In this document: piece by piece, positions 47,962 through 59,724 of the stretch | How the letters are laid out: each line of letters starts with the position of its first letter | How positions within the stretch are numbered: the stretch's first letter is position 1 | Assembly (NCBI RefSeq): GCF_019649055.1 | Contig: NW_026570234.1 | Location: 372,001-436,000, forward strand | Source of the DNA: Paramacrobiotus metropolitanus | Lineage: Eukaryota; Tardigrada; Eutardigrada; Parachela; Macrobiotidae | Reading direction: 5' to 3' | Length of the DNA stretch: 64,000 nt | Notes under the pieces: model-generated | The model's database searches: none | What the model was told of the DNA's origin: nothing | Seen by the model: only the letters and a program-made list of their open reading frames with translations | Translations under genes and position numbers: made by a program

Positions 47962-49949
47962 ATGACCAATCATCGCTCCAACGGCTCGCTGAAGCATCGT
48001 CGCTGCGTCTCCAGCTCCCTGAACGAATCTTCCCGCCCCACACATCTGGCCCAGGCCTCGGCCGGGGAATGCGGCTTCAGCGGGGGCGACGGGGTGCTGG
48101 TGCCGACGCTCTCCACCGACTCCCTGACCAACATGACCCTATCCGCACTGGAGGCTGACGACAAGCACTCCGTGGAGGCCTACGAAACCGCGGCGGAATC
48201 CGCGGAGACCACTAAGATGGAGGATGAGGAATTTGAGGCCGCCGCCTCCTACGTCGATGTTTTCACGATTGGCGGCTATGTGACACTGCAGTTGTTTGGC
48301 TATTTACGGGATTTCCTCCGTCGCTGGGGCATTGAGAAGAGTCTGATTGCCACGGAGAAGGGCAACGTGGGATTCACGCCACTGTATAACAACTGGGAGG
48401 ATTTCTACACGCGCAATATTTACATGCGCATTCGTGACTGTTGGAATCGTCCAATTTGCAGTGTTCCGGGCGCGGAGATCGATGTTATGGAGCGATCGAC
48501 GCCGAATTACGGATGGAATTTTGAGCTGACGGGACAGAAACTGCGCTGTATCAATATGGGATCGTATAATTATCTGGGTTTTGCGGAGAAGTTCGGTCCG
48601 TGTGCGGAGGATTCGGTGGCGGCGGTGGACAGTTACGGCGTGGCTGGCTGCTCGCCACGTGATGATGTGGGCACGCAGAGCGTTCATTTGGAGCTGGAGA
48701 ACCTCGTGGCACGCTTTGTGGGCTGCGAGGCCGCGGTGACTTTCGGGATGGGTTTCGCGACGAACAGTATGAATATCCCGGAGCTGATCGATAAAAATTG
48801 CGCTGTTCTGAGTGACGCCTTGAACCACTGTTCGATCGTTACGGGAGTACGATTGTCGGGTGCCTTTGTGAAGATTTTCAAGCATAATGACATGAAGGAT
48901 CTGGAGCAGAAGTTGAAGGAATTGGTTATTGCTGGTCATCCACGAACGCGTCGTCCCTTCAAAAAGGTAAGTATAGAAATATCGATTTTTTGCTTTGTTT
49001 TTGTTGTGAATGTTTTTTTTTGTAACCCGATAAGTAATTGGACTTTACCTGAATTTATATTGATATCTGTAAATTCTGCATTAGAATATCTTTCCGATAT
49101 AGCCAACTGCAAAACTGGTAAATTACTTCTAGAGGAATTATCGAAAAACAATATTTACTTAACGAAAGCAAAATGCCTGCAAATCAAAGTTGTGCCTTTT
49201 TTCAGATTTTGATTGTTGTGGAGGGTATTTACAGTATGGAGGGCTCAATTTGCAAGCTTCCAGAGATCATTGCGTTGAAGAAAAAGTACAAAGCGTATCT
49301 CTTCCTGGACGAAGCCCACAGCATTGGCGCACTGGGACCACATGGGCGGGGCGTGGTGGACTTTTTCGGGCTGGACCCGCGTGATGTTGACATCATGATG
49401 GGAACCTTCACCAAGAGCTTCGGTTCAGCCGGCGGCTACATTGCAGGATCGCGGGCTTTGATTGATTATCTGAAAATTGCTTCCGGTGGGATGGTGTATT
49501 CTTCCGCGATGCCGGCTTCCGTTGCCCAGCAGATTATTACTTCCATGAAGATCATTATGGGTGAAGACGGAACGGATGAAGGGATGCGGCGCATCCGGCA
49601 GTTAGCGGAAAACACCCGGTATTTCCGTAGTGAATTGAAAAAGCGGGGATTTATTATCTACGGGCACAAAGATTCGCCGGTGGTGCCGTTGTTGCTGTAC
49701 TATCCGACAAAGATTGCGACATTTGGTCGGTTTATGCTGCAGCGAGGCATTGCGGTGGTGGTGGTCGGATTCCCCGCTACTCCGGTCAAGTTGGGACGTG
49801 CCCGGTTCTGTTTGTCGGCAGCTCATACTCGGGAAATGTTGGATAGAGTTATTGCAGCTACCGAGGAGGTCGGTGATATTATGAGCTTGAAATACTCCCG
49901 AATACATGGAACAAGCGCTTACAGACACTTTGTGAGCCCTTATAAATAA
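47962..49949 (+). CDS. SPTLC2: Serine palmitoyltransferase, long-chain base subunit 2
   Basis: Exon 1 is 47962-48966 and exon 2 is 49206-49949 (donor AAAG|GTAAGT, acceptor TTTTTTCAG), phase 0, 582 aa (human 562). It condenses serine with palmitoyl-CoA, the first step of sphingolipid synthesis, in the ER membrane with SPTLC1. An acidic disordered N terminus leads to a membrane-associated helix ([20 protein letters not shown]), then the PLP fold: [19 protein letters not shown]-type [30 protein letters not shown] and [13 protein letters not shown], with Lys405 as the cofactor lysine. The ATG at 47962 sits in AATAACCATGA, a good Kozak context; the frame is open upstream, but without another ATG. 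An AATAAA overlaps the stop codon. Convergent with SNX27. Confidence 0.95.
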
Positions 49950-50492
49950 AACTCAGAATTTGTTTTTGTGAAATGTGCTGACTTTTAGTTTCCTTTTTTG
50001 TATTTCATTCCTTGTTTCATCGACATTCTTTTTATGTTTTTCGCGATTATTTGCTTTTCGTATTTTTATACTCTGAGTTGCTTATTAATATCCCTTTATA
50101 TTATGTTATTACAGTTAAATGTGCCATAACAGTAACATATTTTTATGGAATGTGATTTGAGGCGCTGGTTCTTTAACTTTTGTGGACACTTGACTTGACA
50201 GATTATATACAACACCTTCTGTGCTGCTTTATGGTTGCAGAAAACAATCTGTCGTACATGGATAAATTTCGGGTTTTTATAGGCAAACCTAACACGCAAT
50301 CAATAGTAAATACAAGCAGAACTGGCAATAAAATTAGATGGTTAAAATCAATCGGAATAAAATCAACACAAAATCAACAACGTATTCACAAGATGACGAG
50401 ATAGTACGGGGATGCTTGTTTTCGGAAAGTAAGTTCACAATGGTATCACAAAAATTTTGACGTGACAATTCACCCTTTAACATTACTTAGTT
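49950..50492. other. Shared 3' intergenic region of SPTLC2 and SNX27
   Basis: A 543-base interval between two convergent stop codons. It should hold both 3' untranslated regions. No other gene was seen. Confidence 0.5.
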
Positions 50493-53047
50493 TTACGTTT
50501 CTACAATGCCTTCTCGTTCAATCTTTACCTTATCAAAGCATTCGTTCAGAAACAGAAAAAACGGAGTGTAAATTTTAACAGTACGAACAGGTCGTTGTGG
50601 CCTAGCGTAGTCGAAACTGAAGAACGGTTGTTCATCTTCGTTTCCTCCTCGTTCGATCTGCCACTTTGTGATGTCCTTCCATTCGAAATCAATCTCTTGG
50701 CTTTCGGGTGTTCCATCCGCCGTACATGCCTGCAGTTTAAATTTGGAGAGTAACACAATGGGAATAACGGGTGAGCCTTTTCGAGCATCGCTAGAACATG
50801 GAGGAAAGCTGAAAGATCCGTAACCTGGAAGCGCGCGGCACAGAGCCAGATATTCAATCTTCTTTGCCGCATCCTGTAAAGCTTTCAGTTCATGCAAGCG
50901 GGTTCCCGAGCGAATGTGTCCGCGGTTCACCTCATCCACTGCCTGCCAGAAGAAGTAGTTCAACGCTATCTCATGCCGCTCCGTCAATCGCAGCTCCGTT
51001 TGTGGATTGAACACCCACTTGCCGAAACTTATGCATGTGTTGGTGGCGGTCGTATAATTATGAATATAAATCTCATGCGGTCGTTCGTCATCGCGTAACT
51101 TACGCTCAAACGAATACTCAACAAGTTCAAACAATGCGAAGTGTGGCAATAATTCTTCTGGTAAGCGCACAGCCGTGGCTGTCATGCGGTAAACAACGGG
51201 TGTGCAGGCCGTCTTGTCAATGGTCAGGGTCACGGTTGACTTATCCGGAAGCAATATTTTAATTTCCACATCGGTTACCGTGTCCGACTTCACACCGCCT
51301 GATTCGGGACTGTTTAAGAAATCCTGCATAATGTCCGAATCCGCAATTACCCGCACAGAACAGACGCGCTCTAGCCACTGTTCCAGTTTTCGGCGTCGTG
51401 CATCGGTCTGTTGTTCCGAGAGGGAAAAAGGCCACTTGGAAGGGAACTTCGGGTACGGAAAATCGTAAAATTCACGTTTAAGACTATTGTGCAATTCGTC
51501 AAACTGCTTGTACCGTCTTGAACATAGATGCCGACCCGCCATGTGGATACAGAAAACAGCAAACTTTTCACCATTCTTCTCAATTAATTTATACTCGGGA
51601 ATGCTAATTGGTAGTGAACGGCGCTCCGTGTAATCAATGGCAAAGTTCGTCGACTCTTCTTGTGGCTCCAGGCGCTCGGCGTCTTCATGGGTAACGGTAA
51701 TGACGGTGAGCGTCAACACATGGCCGCCTGATCGGATGAGATCAACCACTTGCTTATGCGTCGCTCCTTCCACACTGACACCATTCACTTCCAGGATGCG
51801 GTCGCCTTTACGGAGTCCCGCTTGCTCTGCCGCACCTCCTTCCAAAACGGCACTAACATGCTGCAGCGGAGCATACAGTTCACCTAAAACAAATAAATTA
51901 CCACATTTTTGTTCTGACAACAGAAAAGCAACAACGTAATAGTTCAGCATCTTCTTTACAAATAAAGTAAAAGTGAAAAAAAATTATTAAGCTTGTTCCA
52001 ATTAAATCGGAAAAACCTGAAGCAATCTATAACTGTCTGTCGATGCAGAAGTCTGTAATCAATAATTACAAATATAAGCAGGATATCTTGAATTATTCTT
52101 GTTAATCTTTCGATTTTTAAAAATGAAAAATGAGAATCCAAAAAAATATCTAAATGTAAAATTAATTATATTTTATAGTTCAATTGCAGCACAGTACTTC
52201 TACAGACTATAACACACGTTCTAAATTTTGAGATAATTTTGATGAAAGCGCAGAGGAACAAAATCATATTTCAATCGCAGGACCGATAAGATAAAAGACG
52301 ACACCAAGCCCTTCGCAATGGCGAAATTTAAATGCGTCGTGCTCGAAGTATCGCTAATTGCGCGAGGGCGGATACCGTAAAGCGGAAAAAATGTTGAAGC
52401 CGCCAAAGCGTTACCCATGAAGTAACACGCGGAGTTATCCTCTCAGAGTCTCTGATTTATAACAATCAACTATTACAAAACTAATCGATATCCATATCAT
52501 CACAGCTTATAACAAGATAAATTCCTGTCACCCAGTCCGCGTGAATTCACGTCATGCATTTAACATACGTGAAGATTCCAAGAAAACAAAAATCTCTGAT
52601 TGTGAATCCACAGAATGATCGCACTTAATACTGCAACTGTATTAACATACTCCTATGAAAATAAACCTCTTAAAAGTTAAACGATAAAAATTTCAGAAGC
52701 CGTTATTAATTATATACTGAACAAACGGCAAAAAAATTCCACGCTCTACTCACTTAATGGATATTTATTTTGACACTTCGCGACTCTGACTTACCGTTAA
52801 TACTTTTCATGGGACCACCCTCTCCGATCTGGCCGCGAACATTAAAACCGAATCCAGTTTCAGATTTCGTAACGACAACGGTATGTGGGCCTGTGCGAGT
52901 TTTGTTGGATATCGCGTGGTCATCATCTTTGATAGATTTGGCACCAGCTGCGTTTGAAGTGGTTCGGTTGGACGTAAAGTGGATACTGCTATCCCGTTTC
53001 GCATTCATGTCCGAGCCTTTATCCAGTCCAGGTGCCACGATAACCAT
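50493..53047 (-). CDS. SNX27: Sorting nexin 27 (PDZ-PX-FERM)
   Basis: Exon 1 is 52795-53047 and exon 2 is 50493-51883, phase 1, 1644 nt (547 aa; human 541). The PDZ domain begins [20 protein letters not shown] and is split by the single 0.9-kb intron right after SING. It continues [20 protein letters not shown] and [15 protein letters not shown]. The PX domain carries [11 protein letters not shown] and [16 protein letters not shown], matching the phosphoinositide-binding region. The FERM-like module follows ([30 protein letters not shown]). SNX27 links PDZ-ligand cargo to retromer on early endosomes and returns it to the plasma membrane. Its start codon is divergent from the IDE gene, about 1.1 kb away. 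Confidence 0.96.
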
Positions 53048-54186
53048 TTTTCTTTAGTTGAACAACCGATTAAACAAACCACAAAATTCTCACAACACAT
53101 GAATTTTGACTTTCTTTCCTTCTTCTACGAGAACAAGAACAACTCAAATCCACGTCCAAATCCCGTCTGCCACGTTCAGATTACAGTGCTAGCAACTCTT
53201 CGCCTGCGTCACAGCAAAATAATTTAACTCGTTATGCTCATAATCGTTTTCAGTTGCTGCTGTGTATCAGCTTCCACAATACAACAGAATTTCAAAACCT
53301 TCTGTTGTCAAAAAATTCAAAGATTTCGAAACAGAAGAGAAGTGAAGTAGACATCCGAAATGACAACAGCGACTTCAGATTTTTTGCTCTGCAGCGCGTC
53401 GCATATCGCACTACGTACAGCAGGCCTGAAATTTAAATTGCTGTGACGTTTACTGATACAATGAATGGCCCATAACGCTAATTTTGTTTCTATATGTGCA
53501 CTATAATAATAATATTTATTTTACAAAAAGTAATTATCAGAAATGAGTGAAGTGTTGTAATACAAAGTTAAATGATCCACGTACGTTTAATACGTAGCTC
53601 GTACGCAAGCGTAAGTAACCAGCCACTCTGCTGCCATTTGAGGGGGGAAATATTTTCGACAGCCTTCTGACGTTTACGGCTTGCGTGTCACACCACATAC
53701 ACACAGCGTGCTGAAATTTCGTACGATATGGGTAACCAATCCGTCCGGCGTACAGGACTCTGGAAAGTGCAGATTCACAGCGGTCGCTCTGGCGACCCGA
53801 CACTCGATACCCATTTGAATTTTTTCGCAGTCACTCGCATGTTTATGGACAGTGGAAAATGATACTGGATTTATAAGTGGGAATTTGACAAACTTGTTAT
53901 GCGAATTTTCCTGCGGATTGTGAGGAATTTTGTTCTGTCTGCTTCTCCCTACATTCCACGCCGATCGATTACGTACGTTTCGTATAACGCGATGCACTGG
54001 TTTCGCACTCCGAATGTGGAGTTAGCGACCTCTTGCAAACTGGTGTCACTACGAATCTGCTGCCTACATTCTACGATTAACGATAGAGATGTTTACCAGA
54101 GAGTCCTAGTCACACCCTACACGGGAGACAAAATTAAACCGAGCACCATTGTGGTCTCACTGTTTTGCTGATATTATATTTATAGA
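53048..54186. promoter_or_regulatory. Divergent promoter interval between SNX27 and IDE
   Basis: The 1.14 kb between two outward-facing start codons must contain the promoters of both genes or one bidirectional promoter. No TATA box is evident next to either start. Small frames inside it lack support. Confidence 0.45.
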
Positions 54187-57100
54187 ATGGTGAACACAGC
54201 GGCGCCACCGAACCCTATCAAAAGAGTCATCGAAAACATCCCTAAATCCCCGCAGGATAATCGCGCTTACCGCGGTATAATCCTAGCCAATGATCTGAAA
54301 GCCATCGTTATCTCCGATCCAGCTGCGGAAAAAGCTGCAGCTGCTTTGGATGTCAACATTGGTGAGTAAAAGTGGTAGAGCACAACATAATGTTCACCGG
54401 TTCGTACTGCGCGCTGTGAACCGAAAGAATATAGTTTATCCGCAGCGAGCCAAACAGATTATGTTAAACTGTATTATTATTATCGTTATTATTCGATTTT
54501 TCTGACCTACTGCGTGCTGTTCCCTTAGGATGTATGTGCGACCCATGGAAACTTCAAGGTTTGGCCCACTTTTTGGAACATATGCTTTTTATGGGAACAA
54601 AGAAGTTTCCGGAAGAAAATGCATTTGAAAAGGTAAAAAACCGCTGAGATTTTGATGCGAATGAAATCTCCAGACGCATAATTTTTTGTTTAGTACGTTT
54701 CGGAGCACGGCGGGCAGTATAATGCTTACACGTGTGAGGAGCATACTAATTATCACTTTGACGTGGCTGCCGATTATCTGGAGACGAGCTTGGATCGGTT
54801 TGCGCAGTTTTTCATATCTCCTCTCCTTACCGAATCCGGCACCGAACGAGAAGTGAACGCTGTGAACTCTGAGCACGAAAACAATCTCACCAGCGATAGC
54901 CGTCGTTTGGACCATCTTAGCCGTGTTACGGGAGATCCAAAACATGACTTTAATAAATTTGGAACCGGTAAAAGACGACGTCACTACATTCCATTGAACG
55001 CCTAAGTTTTCTTTAAGATCATTTGATGTTTTAATTTTTTAGGAAATAAGGACACGTTATGGTTCAATCCGCAAAAAGAAGGAGTGGCTGTTCGAGAAGA
55101 ATTGTTGAAATTCCACCAGGCTTATTACTCATCCAACATAATGTCGTTGGTGGTTGTTGGAAAAGGTAAGACTGTTTTTTTAGAAAGACGGTTTATCTGA
55201 GAGTGTTATAGCGAAAGTTATTTTTTCAGAAAGTCTGGACATTTTGACCGATATGGTTGTGGTAAGTGGAGAACCGGCAGACCAAAGTATCATATCATTA
55301 ACCGAACAATATTAGCATTGCTTAACATGACCAGTTGTAAACTGAATTACCTTTACGGAGCTGTTTTGTGGATGCGTGGTGCTTGATACGTTCCTTGACG
55401 TTTTATCTTGTTTAGAATATGTTCAGCGAAGTTCCCAACAAGAACGTTACTGTGCCTCATTGGGAGCGCCCTCCTTTCGCGCCGGAACAGTTGCAAACTC
55501 AGCTGAAAATGGTTCCAGTAAAGGATGTGCGTTCGCTGAATATTGTCTGGCCCACTCCGGATTTTCACCCCTTTTATAAAACAAAAGTAATTAAATTTCT
55601 TTTTTGCAACGTTTCATTTAAGTTCTAAAATTTCGGTGTTTATTAGCCTGGCCATTATATCGGCGGTCTGGTCGGCCACGAAGGTCCCGGAAGCTTGCTG
55701 TCCGCCTTGAAACTGAAGGGTTCGTTTGTTATGCTCAATGTTTAGCGCAGATAAATATTAGCAAAGCATTAACGCTTAGGTTGGTCCAATACTTTACACG
55801 CTGGAGAAGACGATGGAGCGAATGGATTTCAGTTCTTCATGCTCGGTGTTGACTTGACAGAAGATGGTCTAGGTAAATAAATTATCACATATCTGTATAG
55901 CTTTTCGTGAGATAAAATTGTTTTGTTTAATGTATGCTTCATAATTCCGTAGCCCACACGGATGAAATCATTAAGATGGTGTATGAATATCTTAATATGC
56001 TTCGTGCCGCTGGACCCCAGGAGAGGATCTGGGCGGAGGAGCAGCAGATCCAGGAGATTAAATTTCGATTCCGTGATAAGGAAAAACCTCTGGGATATGC
56101 CCGAGCTTTGGCTGCGGGAATGCAGGTTGCCTAAACGTTTGAAGAATTCTAGTACTGGAATTACCGTAGTTAAAACGGTTTAACCCCTGTAGAAATACCC
56201 CATAGAAGAAGTGATAACTGGTCCGGTACTGGTGTCAGAGTATCGTCCCGAAGTGATAACTGATCTTCTTAAATACCTTGTTCCGGAGAATATGAGGTGA
56301 GATTAAGAGTCTATTTACGTTGTCAACAAAAAAGTAAAAGATTGTGCTTTTGCATCGTGAGATGCATTTTTGTTATTTTTGCGGTTGCAGGGTGGCCATT
56401 CTATCTCAGCAGTTTAAGGAGATTGCTGGTGAAAAAGAACCGATTTACGGTATCGATTACTGTTTGGAGAAGATCTCTAAGGAAAAAATCGAAACGTGGC
56501 GCAACGTCGCTGTCACGGACGAGATAGCACTGCCTCCGCCGAACGATTTCATTCCGCAGCATTTCGATATTTTGCCACCTCCTACCGCGGTAAGTGGCAA
56601 ATGGGACTACTGGAAGTTGTGCAAAATCGATTATGGAACGTGTTGCAATAATTGTTGGTTGTGTGTTGACTTTTGTAGATTCACCGGTTGCCTTTGCTTA
56701 TACGAAAAACAGATATGTCTCGTTTGTGGTACCTCCAGGATATCGAGCATAAACTCCCGAAAGCCTGTGCCTTCTTTGAACTGTGCAGGTGCGTGCGTAT
56801 CAGTCCGGTAGCCTTTACGAGGCTGACTGGTTGAATTGTCAATGTCGCCTGTGTTAAAAAAGCAATGGGACAGCAGCTACCCTTCTATAAATTATGAAAA
56901 ACTGGAAAGATGTACGATAGAGTGACCGTATAATATAAGCACAGTCTGCGTGGAAATCGATTGATTTACGTACATGCATTACAATGATTGTCTGCCATTT
57001 TTCTTCAGTCCCGCTGTATATAAAGATCCTCTCCATGCCAATCTGACGCATGTCTATGTTGAGCTATTCAAGGATCATATTAACGAAATGGTGTACATGG

Positions 57101-59400
57101 CGGAACTGGCCGGGATGAAATATACTGTTGAACAGTCAAAATACGGTTTGACGGTAAGGTCCGGGGCATGGTTGTCGGTGTCGAAGCGGGCTGATTGTGA
57201 GCGATGTCTTTGTTGGGTTTAATGGTGGCGGGCGTGCTTGCGAAGTGCCTTGCCTCGTTTGCTGTGACGTTTAATTTGTCCATCCGATTCATTTGCAGCC
57301 TTCCTTGCAGCTACTTGTACGCGGTTACGATGATAAAATTGACGTGCTGCTGAACATGCTGGTGGAGAAACTTATGCATTTTAAACCCGATCCCAAGCGA
57401 TTTGAAGTTCTTAAAGAAGTGGTAGGTGTTTGATGAATGCTTTTTTTTATTTTTTTAAGCAATATACATGTCATACCGGTAAAAGAATTTCTGTGATGTT
57501 GTTCAAGCTCAACAGGGCTGAAGTTTTTTGATGATTGTTTTTTATCCTGAGAAATTCTGCAAAGAAGATTTTGTCAAGTTGTGCTAGACACTTTTGAGCG
57601 ATATAGATTTCTGGTTGAGTAAATTAATTTTATTTTGTAGTACGGTCGCCAGTTGAAGAACTTCTTTGCCAGCGAGCCGAATCGCCAGAGCATGTGGTAT
57701 TTCAACGTCCTGATGAGTGAATTATGTTTCACAAAAGAGGAGTTAATGGGGGCTATGGATGCACTGACCTTTGATACAGTAGTGGAGTTAGGCCCGAAAT
57801 TATTTGCGGAAACTTATGTGGAAGGCTTTGTATATGGTAATGTCAGTCGGAAGAAAGCGGAACTCATGATGGATCAAGTGGAAACTGCCCTGCGCAGCAT
57901 TGCTACGAAAACGCCCGATGCGCATAATCGTTTGCGATTAGTGCAGCTGCGAGAAGGTATTCGAATTTGGATAGTGAAAAACCTGTGTGAAAAACTTACT
58001 CAATTGCGTAATTTTGTGTAGGGTCCAGTTTGGTGTATCATCGCGAGAACGATGTGCACAAAAGCTCTTGTGTGACCAATTATTATCAGACAGCATGTGA
58101 AGATTCACGGATGAATATGTTACTGGAGCTGTTCGAGCAGATCATCAATGAGCCGTGCTTTGATATTTTGCGAACGAAGGAACAATTAGGTATGGAGGCT
58201 TGCTTAGGCTTGTACTTGGTCCGCTCGCCAGTGATTTTAGTACTGTACTTCGTCGACAGATGTATGTAGTAAATAATGCTTAGGGTAATCTACACCTGTT
58301 CATCGTTATTTGTGTTGATTTTCTAAATTGGATATCGAATTCAGCAGAGGTATTTCTGCAACACTTTTCGTACGGAATCTCTATGATGTTGTTCAAGCTC
58401 AACAGGGCTGAGTGGCGCTGTGCTGACATAAACATTTCTCCTGAGAGATTCGTGAATTATTAGATACGCCGTAGCCTTCTTGTAAAACCGCTGTTTGTTT
58501 TATTGGTTGTACAGTACTTTATAGTTTATAGTTCGTAGGTACAGACTTAACACATGCAACCTTACCTTGTTAGTTTTGCAATTCACGCTTCTTAAGCAGT
58601 GAATGCATTTGTCACTTGTGCTCTAGGATACATTGTCTTCAGTTCGGTGAAAAATGTTAGCGGAGTTCTGGGTCTACAGATTTTGGTGCAATCTGACCGA
58701 AATCCATCTCACTGTGATCAACGCATCGAAAGCTTTTTGCAAGAAATGGAGGTTAGTATTAAATTTTGTCATCAATTGTCACAAAAAATCATTGTTATGA
58801 TCATGGTTCGGCATATTTAATTGTAAACTTCATGGTGTGTTACGAACAGAAATTTTTGGAAAATCTCACGGAAAACGAATTCCAAACGCACATAGAAGCT
58901 CTGGCCGTGAAGCGCCTGGAGAAGCCGAAAACAATTATGCAACAAGCTAGCAAATACTGGAATGAGATCTATGTACGTCAGTACAATTTTGATCGGGATA
59001 ATCTGGAAGTGGCCATACTGCGGACATTAACGAAAACCGATCTCTTAAATTTTGTAAAGGTATGTCGGCGTAGTTCTGTAACTTCTGTTTCTTTTATTTG
59101 CTGGGACCTTACATGTGGATGTGGAAACACGTCGTTTTCTAGGACTATTTATTGCAAAACGGTTCTCAGAGGAAGAAGCTGTCCATTCACATTACTTCCA
59201 CCGTTCCCGCCAAGAATGCACGCAAAAAGCGCAGCGCTGATGGTGATGAAGTCAAAGAAGACAAGCCGACCGTAGATCCTGCACCAGTTACTTTGACAGC
59301 AGATAAAGTGGACAGTCCCCAGACTCTGAAGTCAAAAATGGGCTTAGCGCCGCTTCCCCCTAAATATACTGATGTGGATACGGTTGTTACCGGCTACTAA
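54187..59400 (+). CDS. IDE: Insulin-degrading enzyme (M16 metalloprotease)
   Basis: Nineteen exons: 54187-54361, 54529-54632, 54694-54967, 55043-55165, 55230-55261, 55416-55586, 55647-55719, 55780-55872, 55953-56125, 56193-56296, 56391-56589, 56679-56788, 57009-57153, 57299-57421, 57641-57956, 58022-58189, 58627-58751, 58850-59059 and 59143-59400. They total 2976 nt (991 aa; human 1019). The inverted zinc motif is HFLEH (His72, Glu75, His76), with the downstream glutamate in [44 protein letters not shown] and QQYNFDRDN-type [13 protein letters not shown] match IDE throughout. It degrades short peptides such as insulin in a closed chamber. The C terminus ends VVTGY, with no peroxisomal SKL-like signal, after a lysine-rich linker. 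Two introns host snoRNAs. Confidence 0.96.
57484..57558 (+). ncRNA. Intronic box C/D snoRNA copy 1 (28S rRNA guide, snR190/SNORD12-like)
   Basis: Within IDE intron 14. The terminal stem AGAATTTCT (57484-57492) pairs with AGAAATTCT (57550-57558). Inside are box C GTGATGT (57493), box D' CTGA (57518), box C' TGATGA (57529) and box D CTGA (57547). The 15 bases before D' (TCAAGCTCAACAGGG) are perfectly complementary to the conserved 28S rRNA segment CCCUGUUGAGCUUGA. The fifth-base rule points to the G of CCCUG. The element ends 82 bases before the 3' splice site, a typical position for intron-processed C/D snoRNAs. From memory, yeast snR190 and vertebrate SNORD12 target this same segment. Confidence 0.9.
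58375..58451 (+). ncRNA. Intronic box C/D snoRNA copy 2 (same 28S guide)
   Basis: Within IDE intron 16. The stem GAATCTCT (58375-58382) pairs with AGAGATTC (58444-58451). Box C is ATGATGT (58383), D' is CTGA (58408) and D is CTGA (58441). The guide GTTCAAGCTCAACAGGG before D' is identical to copy 1. Against copy 1 both strands of the stem changed (T to C and A to G), so pairing is kept, which indicates selection on structure. The C' box is poor (TGCTGA region), and the distance to the 3' splice site is longer (175 bases), so expression could be weaker or need its own processing. Confidence 0.82.
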
Positions 59401-59724
59401 AATGTTCGAACTTTTAATTGTCTCTTCTACGATCAACTTGGCTGCATTACGTTATACGTTGAGCCACCCAATCTACCTGAAATGCAACGCGGCTATTCTC
59501 TCGTTATATCTTGTGTTAAAACCCGGCATAATTTTGTGTAGCGGGCATAAGTGAGCCCGATTTTTAGTTGACGATTGCAGAACTTATTGCGCTATTTTAT
59601 TTATATTAAAGTTTCCGAGGTTTAATGGTGTTCTTCTCTTGCTTAACGTCTGACAAAACACTGACATAGCTAACGCTAGCCCAGAAATTCTGATCAGAAC
59701 GATTAGAAGCGTGTATTTCGTCGT
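59401..59724. other. Convergent 3' intergenic region of IDE and the LRR gene
   Basis: Holds the IDE 3' untranslated region and probably that of the minus-strand LRR gene. No other gene was seen. Confidence 0.5.

Noticed and set aside
48304-48939. 211-codon frame antisense to SPTLC2
   Set aside because: It is a shadow of the highly conserved SPTLC2 exon on the other strand.
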